Shown here piece after piece: positions 7,576 to 15,755 of a stretch of 64,000 nucleotides of DNA (the stretch's first letter is position 1; each line of letters begins with the position of its first letter). Under the pieces are notes generated by a model. It had not been told where the DNA came from. It searched no databases and saw only the letters and a list, made by a program, of their open reading frames with translations. The position numbers and the translations under genes are program-made. This stretch comes from Planctomycetota bacterium (lineage in GTDB: Bacteria > Planctomycetota > Phycisphaerae > Phycisphaerales > UBA1924). The stretch covers positions 1 to 64,000 of the forward strand of contig JAFEBP010000023.1 in the NCBI GenBank assembly GCA_018242605.1. Reading direction: 5' to 3'.

Positions 7576-10391
7576 AAGTCCGCGCCGCAGGGAGGCGTCA
7601 CGATGAGGGTTGCCGCGGCGCTGGTGGAATCGCCGCAGAGGTTGGAAACCCGAACGCTATAGCGGCCCCAGTCCGTCACGTCCGCGGGGTTGATCGTGAG
7701 CGTGGGGCCGTCGGCCCCGCTGACGGCGCCGCCGTTCAAGAGCTCCTGGCCGTCCCTGCTCCAGCGGTAGGTGAAGGGCGCGGTGCCGGAGTTGGTGACG
7801 GTCAGCGCGACCGGATCGCCGCTGAGCGCGAACGCGTCGGCGGGTTGGTCGACGATCTGCGGGCGGCAGATCGAGACGGGCGTGGAGGCCGGGTCCGCGG
7901 GGTTGGAGCCCGAGTCCAGTTCGTCGCGATCGGCAAACCCGTCGGAGTCGCGATCGACGCCCATGCGGTGCTGCGTGCCGGAGGGGACCACCGTGAACGT
8001 GATCTCCTCGCCGGGGCCGGCGCCGACCCTTAAGGCCGCGGCGGTGGTGAACTGGCCGCTGCGGTCCGAGGACATCTCGCCCGAACCTGTGTAGACATAG
8101 CCGCGATCGATCCCGCCCACGCGTCCCTTGGCGATGAGACCGACGACGCCGCTGTCGGCCAGGGCGGTGAAGGTGGCGAGGCGGGCTTGTGAGCCGGCGT
8201 CGTTGTTGTTGGGTCCGGTGAAGGTCACCTGCGCGCCCACGCCGGGATGGGTGTCGCCGGGGAAGCAGAGCAGGAACGCCTCGACGTCGCGGCGCCGCTG
8301 CGGGGCCAGGTTGGGTGCGCCGAAGTTGAAGCCCGCCAGGAGCAGGGCGTTGAGGGTGTCGAACTCGCTGTGGTGATTGAACCCGAAGCCCTTGGCGTTG
8401 TTCTGACCGTTGCGAAGCCAGCCGACCTTTTCCCACAGGCCCCGGAGTTGCGACTGCTTCATCCCCTGAGGGGCCAAAGGCAGGCGAGGATCGTCGATCT
8501 GGTTGCTGGTTCCGGTGGGCATGGCGTGGCACTGGACACAACTGGTGTTGCCGCCCAGCACCGGCAACGTGCTGTACAGCGTCAACCCGTTGCCGGGGTT
8601 GCCGGGCCCGCCGCCGCTGGTGTTGATCGCCGCAGGCATATTGCCGTCGATGTTCAGATTGGGGTTAGGCCCGTACTTGACGCTGGCGATGAAGTTCTCG
8701 AGCTTCTGCATCTGGGCAGGGGCGGGCTGTTCGTCGGCGGCCTGCAGGTTGACGTACGTGCCCGCGAACGCGGCGATGTTCTCGCGGTCGCCCCGCCAGT
8801 GCATCGCGCCGTTGCCGACGATGCCCTGCAGGCTCTGGGTCACCATGGGCCCTTTCATCGGATGCCACGGGCGGCAGGTCTGGCCCTGGCGGCACTCCTG
8901 GTTCACGGCCTTCATCTCGCCGGCGGGGTTGCCGAGGTCCCACGCGAGGAAGTCCGAGCGGGCGTCGAGGTGGCACGAGGCGCACGACGCCTGGCCCAGG
9001 CCGCTGGTGGCGTGCGTGTCGTAGAGCAGCGGTCGACCCTCGCGGATGGCCGAGGGCGTGGGGTCGTAGAAACTCACGCGCTGTGTTTCGGAGTTGGTCG
9101 AGGTGTCCACCACCGAGATGGAGCCCGCGAACTTGTTCATCACGTACAGGCGCGATCCCGAGGCGTTCATCGCCAGGCCGGTGGGCCCCTCGCCGACGTT
9201 GATGGTCGCGTAGCGGACGCCCGAAGCGTCGGTCACAACAACGTTGTTGCTCCCCATACCGGTGACGTACGCGCGGCCGCTGGTGGGGTGCCACGCGATG
9301 CCCCGCGGGTCGCCCAGCGAAAGGGCCCGCTGCGGGGCGGGGATGGTGGGGGAGGCGTAGTCCAGGTGCGGGTTCAGGTCCGCCGCCTGCACCGTCGACG
9401 GGGTCGCGGGGTTGAACGACCCGATCTCGCACATGACAAAGACGCCGCGGAGGTTGCTCTCGAATCGCACCTCGTTGCGTGATTCGGTGCCGACCACGGT
9501 CACGAGTCCGTCGGGCCGCACGGCGATTCCCATGACGTTGGTCGTGATGCCGCCGGCGTAGGAAACGCTCAGCGAGGCGGCGTCGATGATCGCCACGTCG
9601 TGGTCGTGCATGTTCCAGGTGACGAAGGCTGACCAGTCGCGGTTGTTGTCGTCGCGCCAGGAGCCGTCGGCGCGGCGCTTCACGATCTGGGCCACGGGCG
9701 GGGGCGGCGCGAGGCCGGCGGCGATGGGCGGGTCGAACTGGGCGCCGGCGTTGGGGGGCGGGTTGCGCCCGCCGTACGGGCCCGTGGTGTTGCTCACGTC
9801 CTGCTGGCGGATGGCGGCGCTGGCGTTGCCGCTCTCAAAGATCGCGGCGTAGACACGGGCTCCGTCGGGGCTGACGGCCAGGGCTCTGGGCTCTTCGCCC
9901 TGGATCGCCAGCACCGTCGGGGCGGCGGCGAGGTTGGCCGGGTCGTAGACGCGCACGGTGTTCTGCTGCGACTGGCTGACGAACGCGCGGCGGGGAGCGC
10001 CGGCGAACACCACATCGGTGGGCTCATCGCCCACCAGCAGGGTGCGGACCACACGGCCCGAGGCCAGATCGACGATGCTAATCGAATCCGAGAGATGGTT
10101 CACCACCCACGCTTCGTTGTCCGTCCGTGCCCGGACCGACACCGGATCAAGCCCCACGGGCACCGAGCGGACCCAGACGGGCGCGGGGCCCGAGGCGTCG
10201 AAGATCTCGAGCCGGTTGTCCGCGGTGTTGACCGCCAGGAGCAACGCACCGTCGGGTGTGAGCGTGATGGGGGAGACGTGAGGAGTTTCCCAGTTCCAGA
10301 AACTGTCCTGCGCGCGGGCCGCCGCGAGGCCGGAAATTGAAGCCAGAACGGCCGCGCCGAAGCGGCCACGATGAGCGCGGAACTGGGTCAT
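7422..10391 (-). CDS. Secreted beta-propeller c-type cytochrome with Ig-like domain and GC-type dockerin
   Basis: 989-residue exported multidomain protein. Signal peptide (MTQFRAHRGRFGAAVLASIS..AQD); start at 10391 is supported by GGGAG nine bases upstream. Domains in order: a YVTN/YncE-like beta-propeller (about 30-470, with repeated SPDGARVY, LYVMNKFAGSISVVDT units), a cytochrome region with two haem c motifs, CASCH near 495 and CVQCH near 650, a variable region, an Ig-like domain (about 870-925), and two dockerin-like repeats (DFNTDGGVDGADVG, DLTADGGVDGADVT) ending in Gly-Gly-Cys. Two CxxCH sites in a propeller protein suggest extracytoplasmic electron transfer, as in di-haem MauG/CcpA-like proteins, but the usual peroxidase residues were not traced. 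The C-terminus is homologous to that of the convergent neighbour. Confidence 0.88.
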   Translation of the reverse strand: MTQFRAHRGRFGAAVLASISGLAAARAQDSFWNWETPHVSPITLTPDGALLLAVNTADNRLEIFDASGPAPVWVRSVPVGLDPVSVRARTDNEAWVVNHLSDSISIVDLASGRVVRTLLVGDEPTDVVFAGAPRRAFVSQSQQNTVRVYDPANLAAAPTVLAIQGEEPRALAVSPDGARVYAAIFESGNASAAIRQQDVSNTTGPYGGRNPPPNAGAQFDPPIAAGLAPPPPVAQIVKRRADGSWRDDNNRDWSAFVTWNMHDHDVAIIDAASLSVSYAGGITTNVMGIAVRPDGLVTVVGTESRNEVRFESNLRGVFVMCEIGSFNPATPSTVQAADLNPHLDYASPTIPAPQRALSLGDPRGIAWHPTSGRAYVTGMGSNNVVVTDASGVRYATINVGEGPTGLAMNASGSRLYVMNKFAGSISVVDTSTNSETQRVSFYDPTPSAIREGRPLLYDTHATSGLGQASCASCHLDARSDFLAWDLGNPAGEMKAVNQECRQGQTCRPWHPMKGPMVTQSLQGIVGNGAMHWRGDRENIAAFAGTYVNLQAADEQPAPAQMQKLENFIASVKYGPNPNLNIDGNMPAAINTSGGGPGNPGNGLTLYSTLPVLGGNTSCVQCHAMPTGTSNQIDDPRLPLAPQGMKQSQLRGLWEKVGWLRNGQNNAKGFGFNHHSEFDTLNALLLAGFNFGAPNLAPQRRRDVEAFLLCFPGDTHPGVGAQVTFTGPNNNDAGSQARLATFTALADSGVVGLIAKGRVGGIDRGYVYTGSGEMSSDRSGQFTTAAALRVGAGPGEEITFTVVPSGTQHRMGVDRDSDGFADRDELDSGSNPADPASTPVSICRPQIVDQPADAFALSGDPVALTVTNSGTAPFTYRWSRDGQELLNGGAVSGADGPTLTINPADVTDWGRYSVRVSNLCGDSTSAAATLIVTPPCGADFNTDGGVDGADVGLFFAAWEAANPGADLTADGGVDGADVTLFFALWENGGC

Positions 10392-10460
10392 GCTCGTATC
10401 TCCCTGCGGTTTCGATGCAGTAGCAACGCACGGGAGGATGAAATAGTGCAGGCAAGCGAC

Positions 10461-10495
10461 AAAAAACCACACGGCTCGGCCGACCGGCCGGGAGC
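10461..10495 (-). terminator. Possible terminator after kinase module 1
   Basis: Read on the minus strand: a GC-rich hairpin (arms at 10474-10482 and 10485-10495, with a two-base bulge) followed after about eight bases by six T (the A run at 10461-10466). It lies about 50 bp past the kinase stop. The gap before the T run makes it weaker than a textbook terminator. Confidence 0.4.
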
Positions 10496-10541
10496 GGGGC
10501 ACGAGGAGCGGAAGTTTCCCTGTTCTGCTCCGGCGAGCGCG

Positions 10542-13298
10542 TTATGGCGTCCCGGGCTTCTGGATTTCCGCGGCGACGGCGTCGATGAGTCTGCGGTCTT
10601 CCTCGGCGCGATTGGACGCCGCGAGGCAGGCGCGGGCCTCGTCGAGCAGTTGAGGGCAGCGTGCCGCGGCGGCGGGCGCGGCGTCGCGCTGCGCCCAGAT
10701 ACCCCGGGCGAGATTGGCCAGGTAACGGGCGGCGTGAGGCGAGGACTGCGGGCCGCCCTCCTTGACGATGAGCGGGGTGTTGGTGCGGCAATCGTCGATG
10801 AAGGAGTTCAGATCGTGCTCGATCTGCGGCGGGGTCTTGCCCGGCTGGGCGGCGAGCATCTGGCGGAGTTCGGCGGTACGGGCGACGACTCCCTCACCCT
10901 CATGGGCCGCCGCGGCGAACAGGCGGGCCCGGAGGTACATCTTGAAGTACGGCTCGGCGCCGACCGGGTCGCGGGCCAGCTTGAAGACTTGGACGACGCC
11001 TTCGGAGGCGCGTTCAACGTTGAAGTCTGCGTCGTCGAAGCGGCTTCTGAAAATCTCGAGGCCCCGGACGGCGAGGTCCTTGGCCTCCTGTGTCCGGCCC
11101 GCGAGCACCAACGCTCGCGCGCTCGTGAGCGCGGCGAAGCCGATCGTGGGGTGCCCCGACGGGTACGCCTTTTCGGCGCCGGCGAGCACCGCGAGCGCGA
11201 TGGGCGCGGCCTCGCCGCCGCGGCCGGAGTTCATGAGGTAGCTCGCGTAGTTGTTCATCGCCGCGAGCACCACCGGATGAGCTTCGCCGATGTTGGTCCT
11301 GGCAAGATCGACCGTCTCCTTGAGCAGCGCTCCGACTTCATCGGCTCGGCGCTGCGCGCCCAGTGACGCGGCGAGGCTGAGCCGCACTGAAATGGCGATC
11401 TCCCACTGCGAGGGCGTGGCGGGGGCGCCGGTGGCGATCAGGTGCCGCAGCAGCGGCTCGGCCTCGGCGTGCTTTCCCTGCTTTTGCAATGTTTCGGCGA
11501 GCAGGGCGGTGGCGTGGGTGCGGGCGTCGGTCACATCGTCTCGGCCGCGGTCGCAGCGCGCCAGGGAATCGCGGAAGAGTTGCTCGGCGCGGTCGGAATG
11601 ACCCAGGGAATCCTGCACGCTGCCGTGCAGGATCACGGCCTCGATCGTCAGCGGGATGTCGGCTTCGCCGGCGGCGTCGAGCTCCTCGATCGCCCGGCTG
11701 ATCGCGGCCAACGCCTTCTCGTACTGGCCGGTGGAAAAGAACAGGTTGGCCACGGTGGAACGCACGCGGCCTCGCAGGGCGGGGTCGGCCTTGAACCGTT
11801 CATCCACGGCGGCGGCGGCGTCATCGAGCACTTCGACGACGCGAAGGGTGGGCCCTTTCTTGGACGCCGAAGCGGCGCCGAAGGTGTCGGCCACCAGGAA
11901 CGACACCATCTCCTTCTGATTGGCCGCTTCACGTTCCGCCGCGGCCTGCGCGGCCTGCGCGAGGGCCCGCTGACGCTGTTCTCGTTGGTACAGCACGCCG
12001 ATGGTGATGGCGGAAGAGATGATCAGCACCGTGATGGTCGCGGCGGCGGCGACCAGCCCCTTGTGGCGTGCCGCGAACTTGCGGAACAGGTACGACGCCG
12101 TCGCCGGGCGGGCGGAGATGGGTTCGTTGGCGATGTATCTGCGCAGGTCCGCGGCGAGCTGCGCGGCGGATGCGTAGCGGCGGTCCTTGTCCTTGTGCAT
12201 CGCGGTCGCGACGATGGTCTCGATGTCGCCGCGGCAGTCGGGCGCGAGTGTGCCGAGCCGGGCGGGATCGCGCTCGAGGACTTCTCGCGCGGCGTCGAAG
12301 GCGTTCTTGCCCTCGATGGCGTGGGGCATCCTGCCGCTGAGCAGGAGGTAGAGGATCACGCCCAGGGCGTAGATATCGCTGCGGGTATCGACCTTGCCCG
12401 GCTCGTTGCGCACCTGCTCGGGCGACATGAAGCCCAGCGTGCCGACCATCTGACCGGCCTCGGTGGCGAAGGTGCCCGAGTGCTGCGATTCGTCGCTCAT
12501 CCGGGCGATGCCGAAGTCAAGGATTCGGGGCAGTGGCAGCCCGCTGCGGCTGAGGAACGAGGAGCCCACGGTGGAAGTCGGGGCCGGAGTCTGGCCCGGC
12601 GATGCGGTGTCCGCGGCGACTTCCACGACCAGGATGTTCCCAGGCTTGAGGTCGCGATGGATGACGCCCTGCTGGTGCGCGAACTGGACGATGTCGCACA
12701 CGCTGGCGACCAGGTCGAGGCGCTGCGCGATGGTGAGGTGGTGGGATTGAGCAAACTCGGTGAGCGAAACGCCGCGAACGTACTCCATCGCGAAGAAGGG
12801 CACGCGGGCGCCGGCGATGTCCGCGACGCCGGCGTCGAAGATCTGCGCGATGCCCGGGTGAGCCAGGCGGCCGAGGAACTCCACCTCCCGCCGGAAGCGG
12901 CGGAACATCGCGGGGGATTCCACGCCCGAGCGCATGAGCTTGATGGCAACGCTGCGGTCGGGGTTCTCCTGGCGGCCCTCGTACACGTCGCCCATGCCGC
13001 CGCGGCCGATGTGGCGGACGACCTTGTATGGACCGATGCGTTCGGGGAGCGCGGAGGCGTGGCCGCCTTCGGCGGGGCTGTCGGCGGTGTCCAGCAGTTG
13101 CTCCAGACCGGCACGCACGCTGTTTGAGCCCGTGAGCTGCAGGGACTGGTCGTCGCCCCGGAGCATCTCCTCGACGAGGCGGCGAAGTTCGACATCGTCG
13201 CCGCACTCTCGGGCGATGTGCGCCTCGCGAGCTTCCTTCGGGAGTTCGCACGCGCCAAAGAAGATCTCCGCGGCACGCTGGTAGCGGGCGGCGCTCAC
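10542..13298 (-). CDS. Transmembrane Ser/Thr protein kinase with TPR extracytoplasmic part (module 1)
   Basis: 918-residue Hanks-type kinase. An N-terminal 85 residues resemble the regions preceding other planctomycete kinases. The kinase domain follows: GRGGMGDVYEG glycine loop (about 98), Lys120 in VAIKLMR, HRDLKPGN with catalytic Asp216, DFGIARM with Asp261, GTLGFMSPEQ. Between the catalytic loop and DFG there is a Pro/Ser/Thr-rich insert of roughly 30 residues that the second kinase in this window lacks. A single membrane helix (KGLVAAAATITVLIISSAI, about 425-447) is followed by a long helical, TPR-like region to the C-terminus. The start is GTG at 13298: it overlaps the sigma factor stop in a GTGA junction, so the two are translationally coupled. 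The kinase probably controls, or is controlled with, the adjacent sigma factor (inference from pairing). Confidence 0.93.
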   Translation of the reverse strand: MSAARYQRAAEIFFGACELPKEAREAHIARECGDDVELRRLVEEMLRGDDQSLQLTGSNSVRAGLEQLLDTADSPAEGGHASALPERIGPYKVVRHIGRGGMGDVYEGRQENPDRSVAIKLMRSGVESPAMFRRFRREVEFLGRLAHPGIAQIFDAGVADIAGARVPFFAMEYVRGVSLTEFAQSHHLTIAQRLDLVASVCDIVQFAHQQGVIHRDLKPGNILVVEVAADTASPGQTPAPTSTVGSSFLSRSGLPLPRILDFGIARMSDESQHSGTFATEAGQMVGTLGFMSPEQVRNEPGKVDTRSDIYALGVILYLLLSGRMPHAIEGKNAFDAAREVLERDPARLGTLAPDCRGDIETIVATAMHKDKDRRYASAAQLAADLRRYIANEPISARPATASYLFRKFAARHKGLVAAAATITVLIISSAITIGVLYQREQRQRALAQAAQAAAEREAANQKEMVSFLVADTFGAASASKKGPTLRVVEVLDDAAAAVDERFKADPALRGRVRSTVANLFFSTGQYEKALAAISRAIEELDAAGEADIPLTIEAVILHGSVQDSLGHSDRAEQLFRDSLARCDRGRDDVTDARTHATALLAETLQKQGKHAEAEPLLRHLIATGAPATPSQWEIAISVRLSLAASLGAQRRADEVGALLKETVDLARTNIGEAHPVVLAAMNNYASYLMNSGRGGEAAPIALAVLAGAEKAYPSGHPTIGFAALTSARALVLAGRTQEAKDLAVRGLEIFRSRFDDADFNVERASEGVVQVFKLARDPVGAEPYFKMYLRARLFAAAAHEGEGVVARTAELRQMLAAQPGKTPPQIEHDLNSFIDDCRTNTPLIVKEGGPQSSPHAARYLANLARGIWAQRDAAPAAAARCPQLLDEARACLAASNRAEEDRRLIDAVAAEIQKPGTP

Positions 13299-13870
13299 GG
13301 TTCCTCTCCGGGCGGCACAACGCCCCGGATCTGGGCGCTCAACCACGCCTTGGCGACCCGCCAATCTCGATTGGCGGTGATGACCGACACGCCCAGCACG
13401 TGCGCGGCTTCCTCCATGCTCATGCCGCCGAAGAAGCGCAGTTCGATGAGCCGGCTGTGGCGCGGGTTGAGATCGGCGAGGCGCGTCAGCGCTTCATCCA
13501 GCGCGAGCAGATCCACGTCCGACTCCTTGCCCGGCGCTTCGCTGAGCGTCACGCGGCGGCCGGGCGGGGAGCGCTTGGCCGTGCCCTTGGCGCGGGCGTG
13601 GCTGGCCAGGATCTGGCGCATCGCCTGCGCGGCGATCGCGAAGAAGTGGGCGCGGTCCTGCCAACTGACCTTCGAGGCGCCCAACAGCCGGACGCACGCC
13701 TCGTTGACCAGGGCGGTGGGCTGGAAGGTGTTGGCGCTGGATTCGCGGCGCATCAGGTTCCGCGCGATCACGCGGAGTTCCTCGTACACCACCGGGAGCA
13801 ACTGCTCGGCGGCGGAACCCGGGTTGCTGCTCAGGTCCGCGAGGAGTTGGGTGATGCGTTCGTCGCTCAT
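13295..13870 (-). CDS. ECF sigma factor, planctomycete type (module 1)
   Basis: 191-residue extracytoplasmic-function sigma factor of the planctomycete-enriched ECF group (TIGR02999-like). Region 2 spans about 20-90, with the typical LLPVVYEELRVIARNLMRRE and NEACVRLLG..VSWQDRAHFFAIAAQAMRQIL. Region 4 spans about 130-185, with HSRLIELRFFGGMSMEEAAHVLGVS and a helix-turn-helix. Downstream and overlapping by four bases is a membrane Ser/Thr kinase; such sigma-kinase pairs are typical of planctomycetes, in which no classical anti-sigma factor is encoded beside the sigma factor. An imperfect inverted repeat (CCATCGAC/GTTGATGG, 13953-13975) lies about 85 bp upstream of its start and could be a control site. 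Confidence 0.95.
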   Translation of the reverse strand: MSDERITQLLADLSSNPGSAAEQLLPVVYEELRVIARNLMRRESSANTFQPTALVNEACVRLLGASKVSWQDRAHFFAIAAQAMRQILASHARAKGTAKRSPPGRRVTLSEAPGKESDVDLLALDEALTRLADLNPRHSRLIELRFFGGMSMEEAAHVLGVSVITANRDWRVAKAWLSAQIRGVVPPGEEP

Positions 13871-13952
13871 GAGCGGTGCCGGAAGAACGTGGGCCGAATC
13901 ACGGTGCGTTCGGAGTCTATCCGGAGGCTGGTCCGAGATTCCGATTCTTCAC

Positions 13953-13975
13953 CCATCGACCAAAATCGTTGATGG
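13953..13975. promoter_or_regulatory. Imperfect inverted repeat upstream of ECF sigma gene
   Basis: CCATCGAC, seven-base spacer CAAAATC, GTTGATGG: an 8+8 inverted repeat with one mismatch in an otherwise AT-richer stretch between the divergent sigma gene and the collagen-like gene. It could be an operator or just a small hairpin. Confidence 0.3.
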
Positions 13976-14114
13976 CATGATAGAAGTCGTCTTTGGATGG
14001 CGTGCTACTTCGTGAGGTGGTGGTGGACATCGCCGGCGCCCTGGAGCCCGACCACACCCGACCACACCCGGCCCGCTTGATTCACGCACGCAAACGCCAT
14101 TCTGGAGACTTTCG

Positions 14115-15731
14115 ATGAACATCCGCTCAACGACATTGCTCTTGGTGCTCGCCGGTTCGCTCACCTGCCACGCGCAGACACCGGTAACCACCGCCTTCAC
14201 GTACCAGGGCCAACTGATGGACTCGGGCGTGCCCTCGCAGGGCCTGGTGGACCTGCGATTCCGGCTGTTCGATGCCGCGGCGAACGGGAACCAGGTCGGC
14301 CCCACGCTGTGCGCCGAGGATGTCGCGGTTGTGGACGGACGGTTCACCACCACGCTCGACTTCGGCGCGCAGTTCGCGGGCCAGAGCCGATTCCTGGAGA
14401 TCGAAGTCCGCGGGGATGCATCGCTGGCCTGCTCTGACCTGACCGGATTCAACCTCCTCTCTCCCCGCCAGCCGCTGACGGCCACGCCCTACGCGGCGTT
14501 CGCGCTGAACGGCAACCCCGGGCCCGCCGGCCCGCAGGGAGCCACCGGACCGCAAGGCCCGCAGGGACCGATGGGCCCGGTCGGGTTGACGGGCCCCGCC
14601 GGTGCCGTCGGAGTTGCCGGCCCACAAGGCCCCTCCGGTGCCACCGGCCCCACCGGGCCGGCCGGCCCGCAGGGCGCTTCGCCGTTCCTGCTCAACGGCA
14701 CCAGCGCGTATTACAACGCCGGGAACGTGGGCATCGGGACCTCGACGCCCTTCCAGGCGCTCGATGTGAACGGCCGCCTGGTGGTGCGGTCGGGCGTCAT
14801 TCAGAACGGCGCGACGGCCGTGACCACCACCGGCGATCTGGGCCTGTACTCGCAGGTTCCCGGCGCCTGGATGCGGTTCGTGACGAATAACGCGCCGTTC
14901 GTGTGGTTCGGGGATAGCAACGCCGGCTCGAACGGCATCATGGCGCTGACGTCCGACGGCAAACTCGGCGTCGGGACCATCTCACCGCAGGGCGGGCTCT
15001 CGGTCCGCAAGCAGATGACGACGAACGACTATGCGTCGCTCGCCCAGGGTGTGCACATGGGCCTGGTCCCCAGCTACCCGGACTCCACGGACCTGGTGCT
15101 GGCGGGGGCGAACAACACCAACGGCAACTCCGGGATCTACTTCACCGCGGGCGCGGGGTGGCGGGGCATCCGGTACGCGCGGAGCGATGATTCTCTCGCC
15201 ATCAACAGCACCGCGTATTTCCTTCCCAACGGAAACGTGGGCATCGGGACATCCACCCCTGTGGCCAAGCTCGACGTGAACGGACGCACCCGGACTCGGG
15301 AACTTGAGATCATCGGCGGCGCCGACATCGTCGAAGGGTTCACGTCTCGCGCCCAGGGCATCGAGCCCGGCACGCTCATGGTGATCGATCCCGAGCATCC
15401 GGGCCAGGTGATGCCCTCCGCGACGGCGTACGACACGCGCGTCGCCGGGATTGTCTCGGGCGCGGGCGGCGTCGCGGCGGGCCTGAAGCTCGGTCACCAG
15501 GGCGTGATGGACGGGGACCTGCCGATCGCGATGACCGGCCGCGTGTATGTCAAATGCACCGCCTCGGGCGGGGCGATCAAGGCCGGCGACCTGCTCACCA
15601 CGAGCGATATCGCGGGCCACGCGATGAAGGCGGCCGACCGCGACCGCCGCGGCGGGGCGGTGATCGGCAAGGCGATGTCCGACCTCAACGACGGCACGGG
15701 CCTGGTGCTCGTGCTTGTGAATCTCCAGTAA
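14115..15731 (+). CDS. Secreted collagen-like protein with tail-fibre-like repeats
   Basis: 538-residue exported protein. Signal peptide MNIRSTTLLLVLAGSLTCHA; GGAG seven bases before the ATG. Residues about 25-130 form a beta-rich domain (TYQGQLMDSGVP, LRFRLFDA). Residues 136-189 are 18 uninterrupted Gly-X-Y triplets rich in Pro, Gln, Ala and Thr, a collagen triple-helix stretch. Then come two copies of GNVGIGTSTP (about 205 and 375), the repeat seen in phage-tail-fibre and endosialidase-chaperone-associated proteins, and a C-terminal domain (about 400-538) with IVEGF..GTLMVID..HPG and DLLTTSDIAGHAMKA. The chain would trimerise through the collagen stretch, giving a surface fibre (inference). 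It is 24 bp upstream of the protease gene, probably one transcript. Confidence 0.88.
   Translation: MNIRSTTLLLVLAGSLTCHAQTPVTTAFTYQGQLMDSGVPSQGLVDLRFRLFDAAANGNQVGPTLCAEDVAVVDGRFTTTLDFGAQFAGQSRFLEIEVRGDASLACSDLTGFNLLSPRQPLTATPYAAFALNGNPGPAGPQGATGPQGPQGPMGPVGLTGPAGAVGVAGPQGPSGATGPTGPAGPQGASPFLLNGTSAYYNAGNVGIGTSTPFQALDVNGRLVVRSGVIQNGATAVTTTGDLGLYSQVPGAWMRFVTNNAPFVWFGDSNAGSNGIMALTSDGKLGVGTISPQGGLSVRKQMTTNDYASLAQGVHMGLVPSYPDSTDLVLAGANNTNGNSGIYFTAGAGWRGIRYARSDDSLAINSTAYFLPNGNVGIGTSTPVAKLDVNGRTRTRELEIIGGADIVEGFTSRAQGIEPGTLMVIDPEHPGQVMPSATAYDTRVAGIVSGAGGVAAGLKLGHQGVMDGDLPIAMTGRVYVKCTASGGAIKAGDLLTTSDIAGHAMKAADRDRRGGAVIGKAMSDLNDGTGLVLVLVNLQ
14520..14681 (+). repeat. Collagen Gly-X-Y triplet run (18 triplets)
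   Basis: Eighteen consecutive nine-base units coding Gly-X-Y (GPA GPQ GAT GPQ and so on) without interruption, inside the secreted protein gene at 14115-15731. The GC-rich repetitive DNA (ggcccgcagggaccg-type units) is prone to length change. Confidence 0.9.
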
Positions 15732-15755
15732 CGCACCGCACACAGGAGACACACC

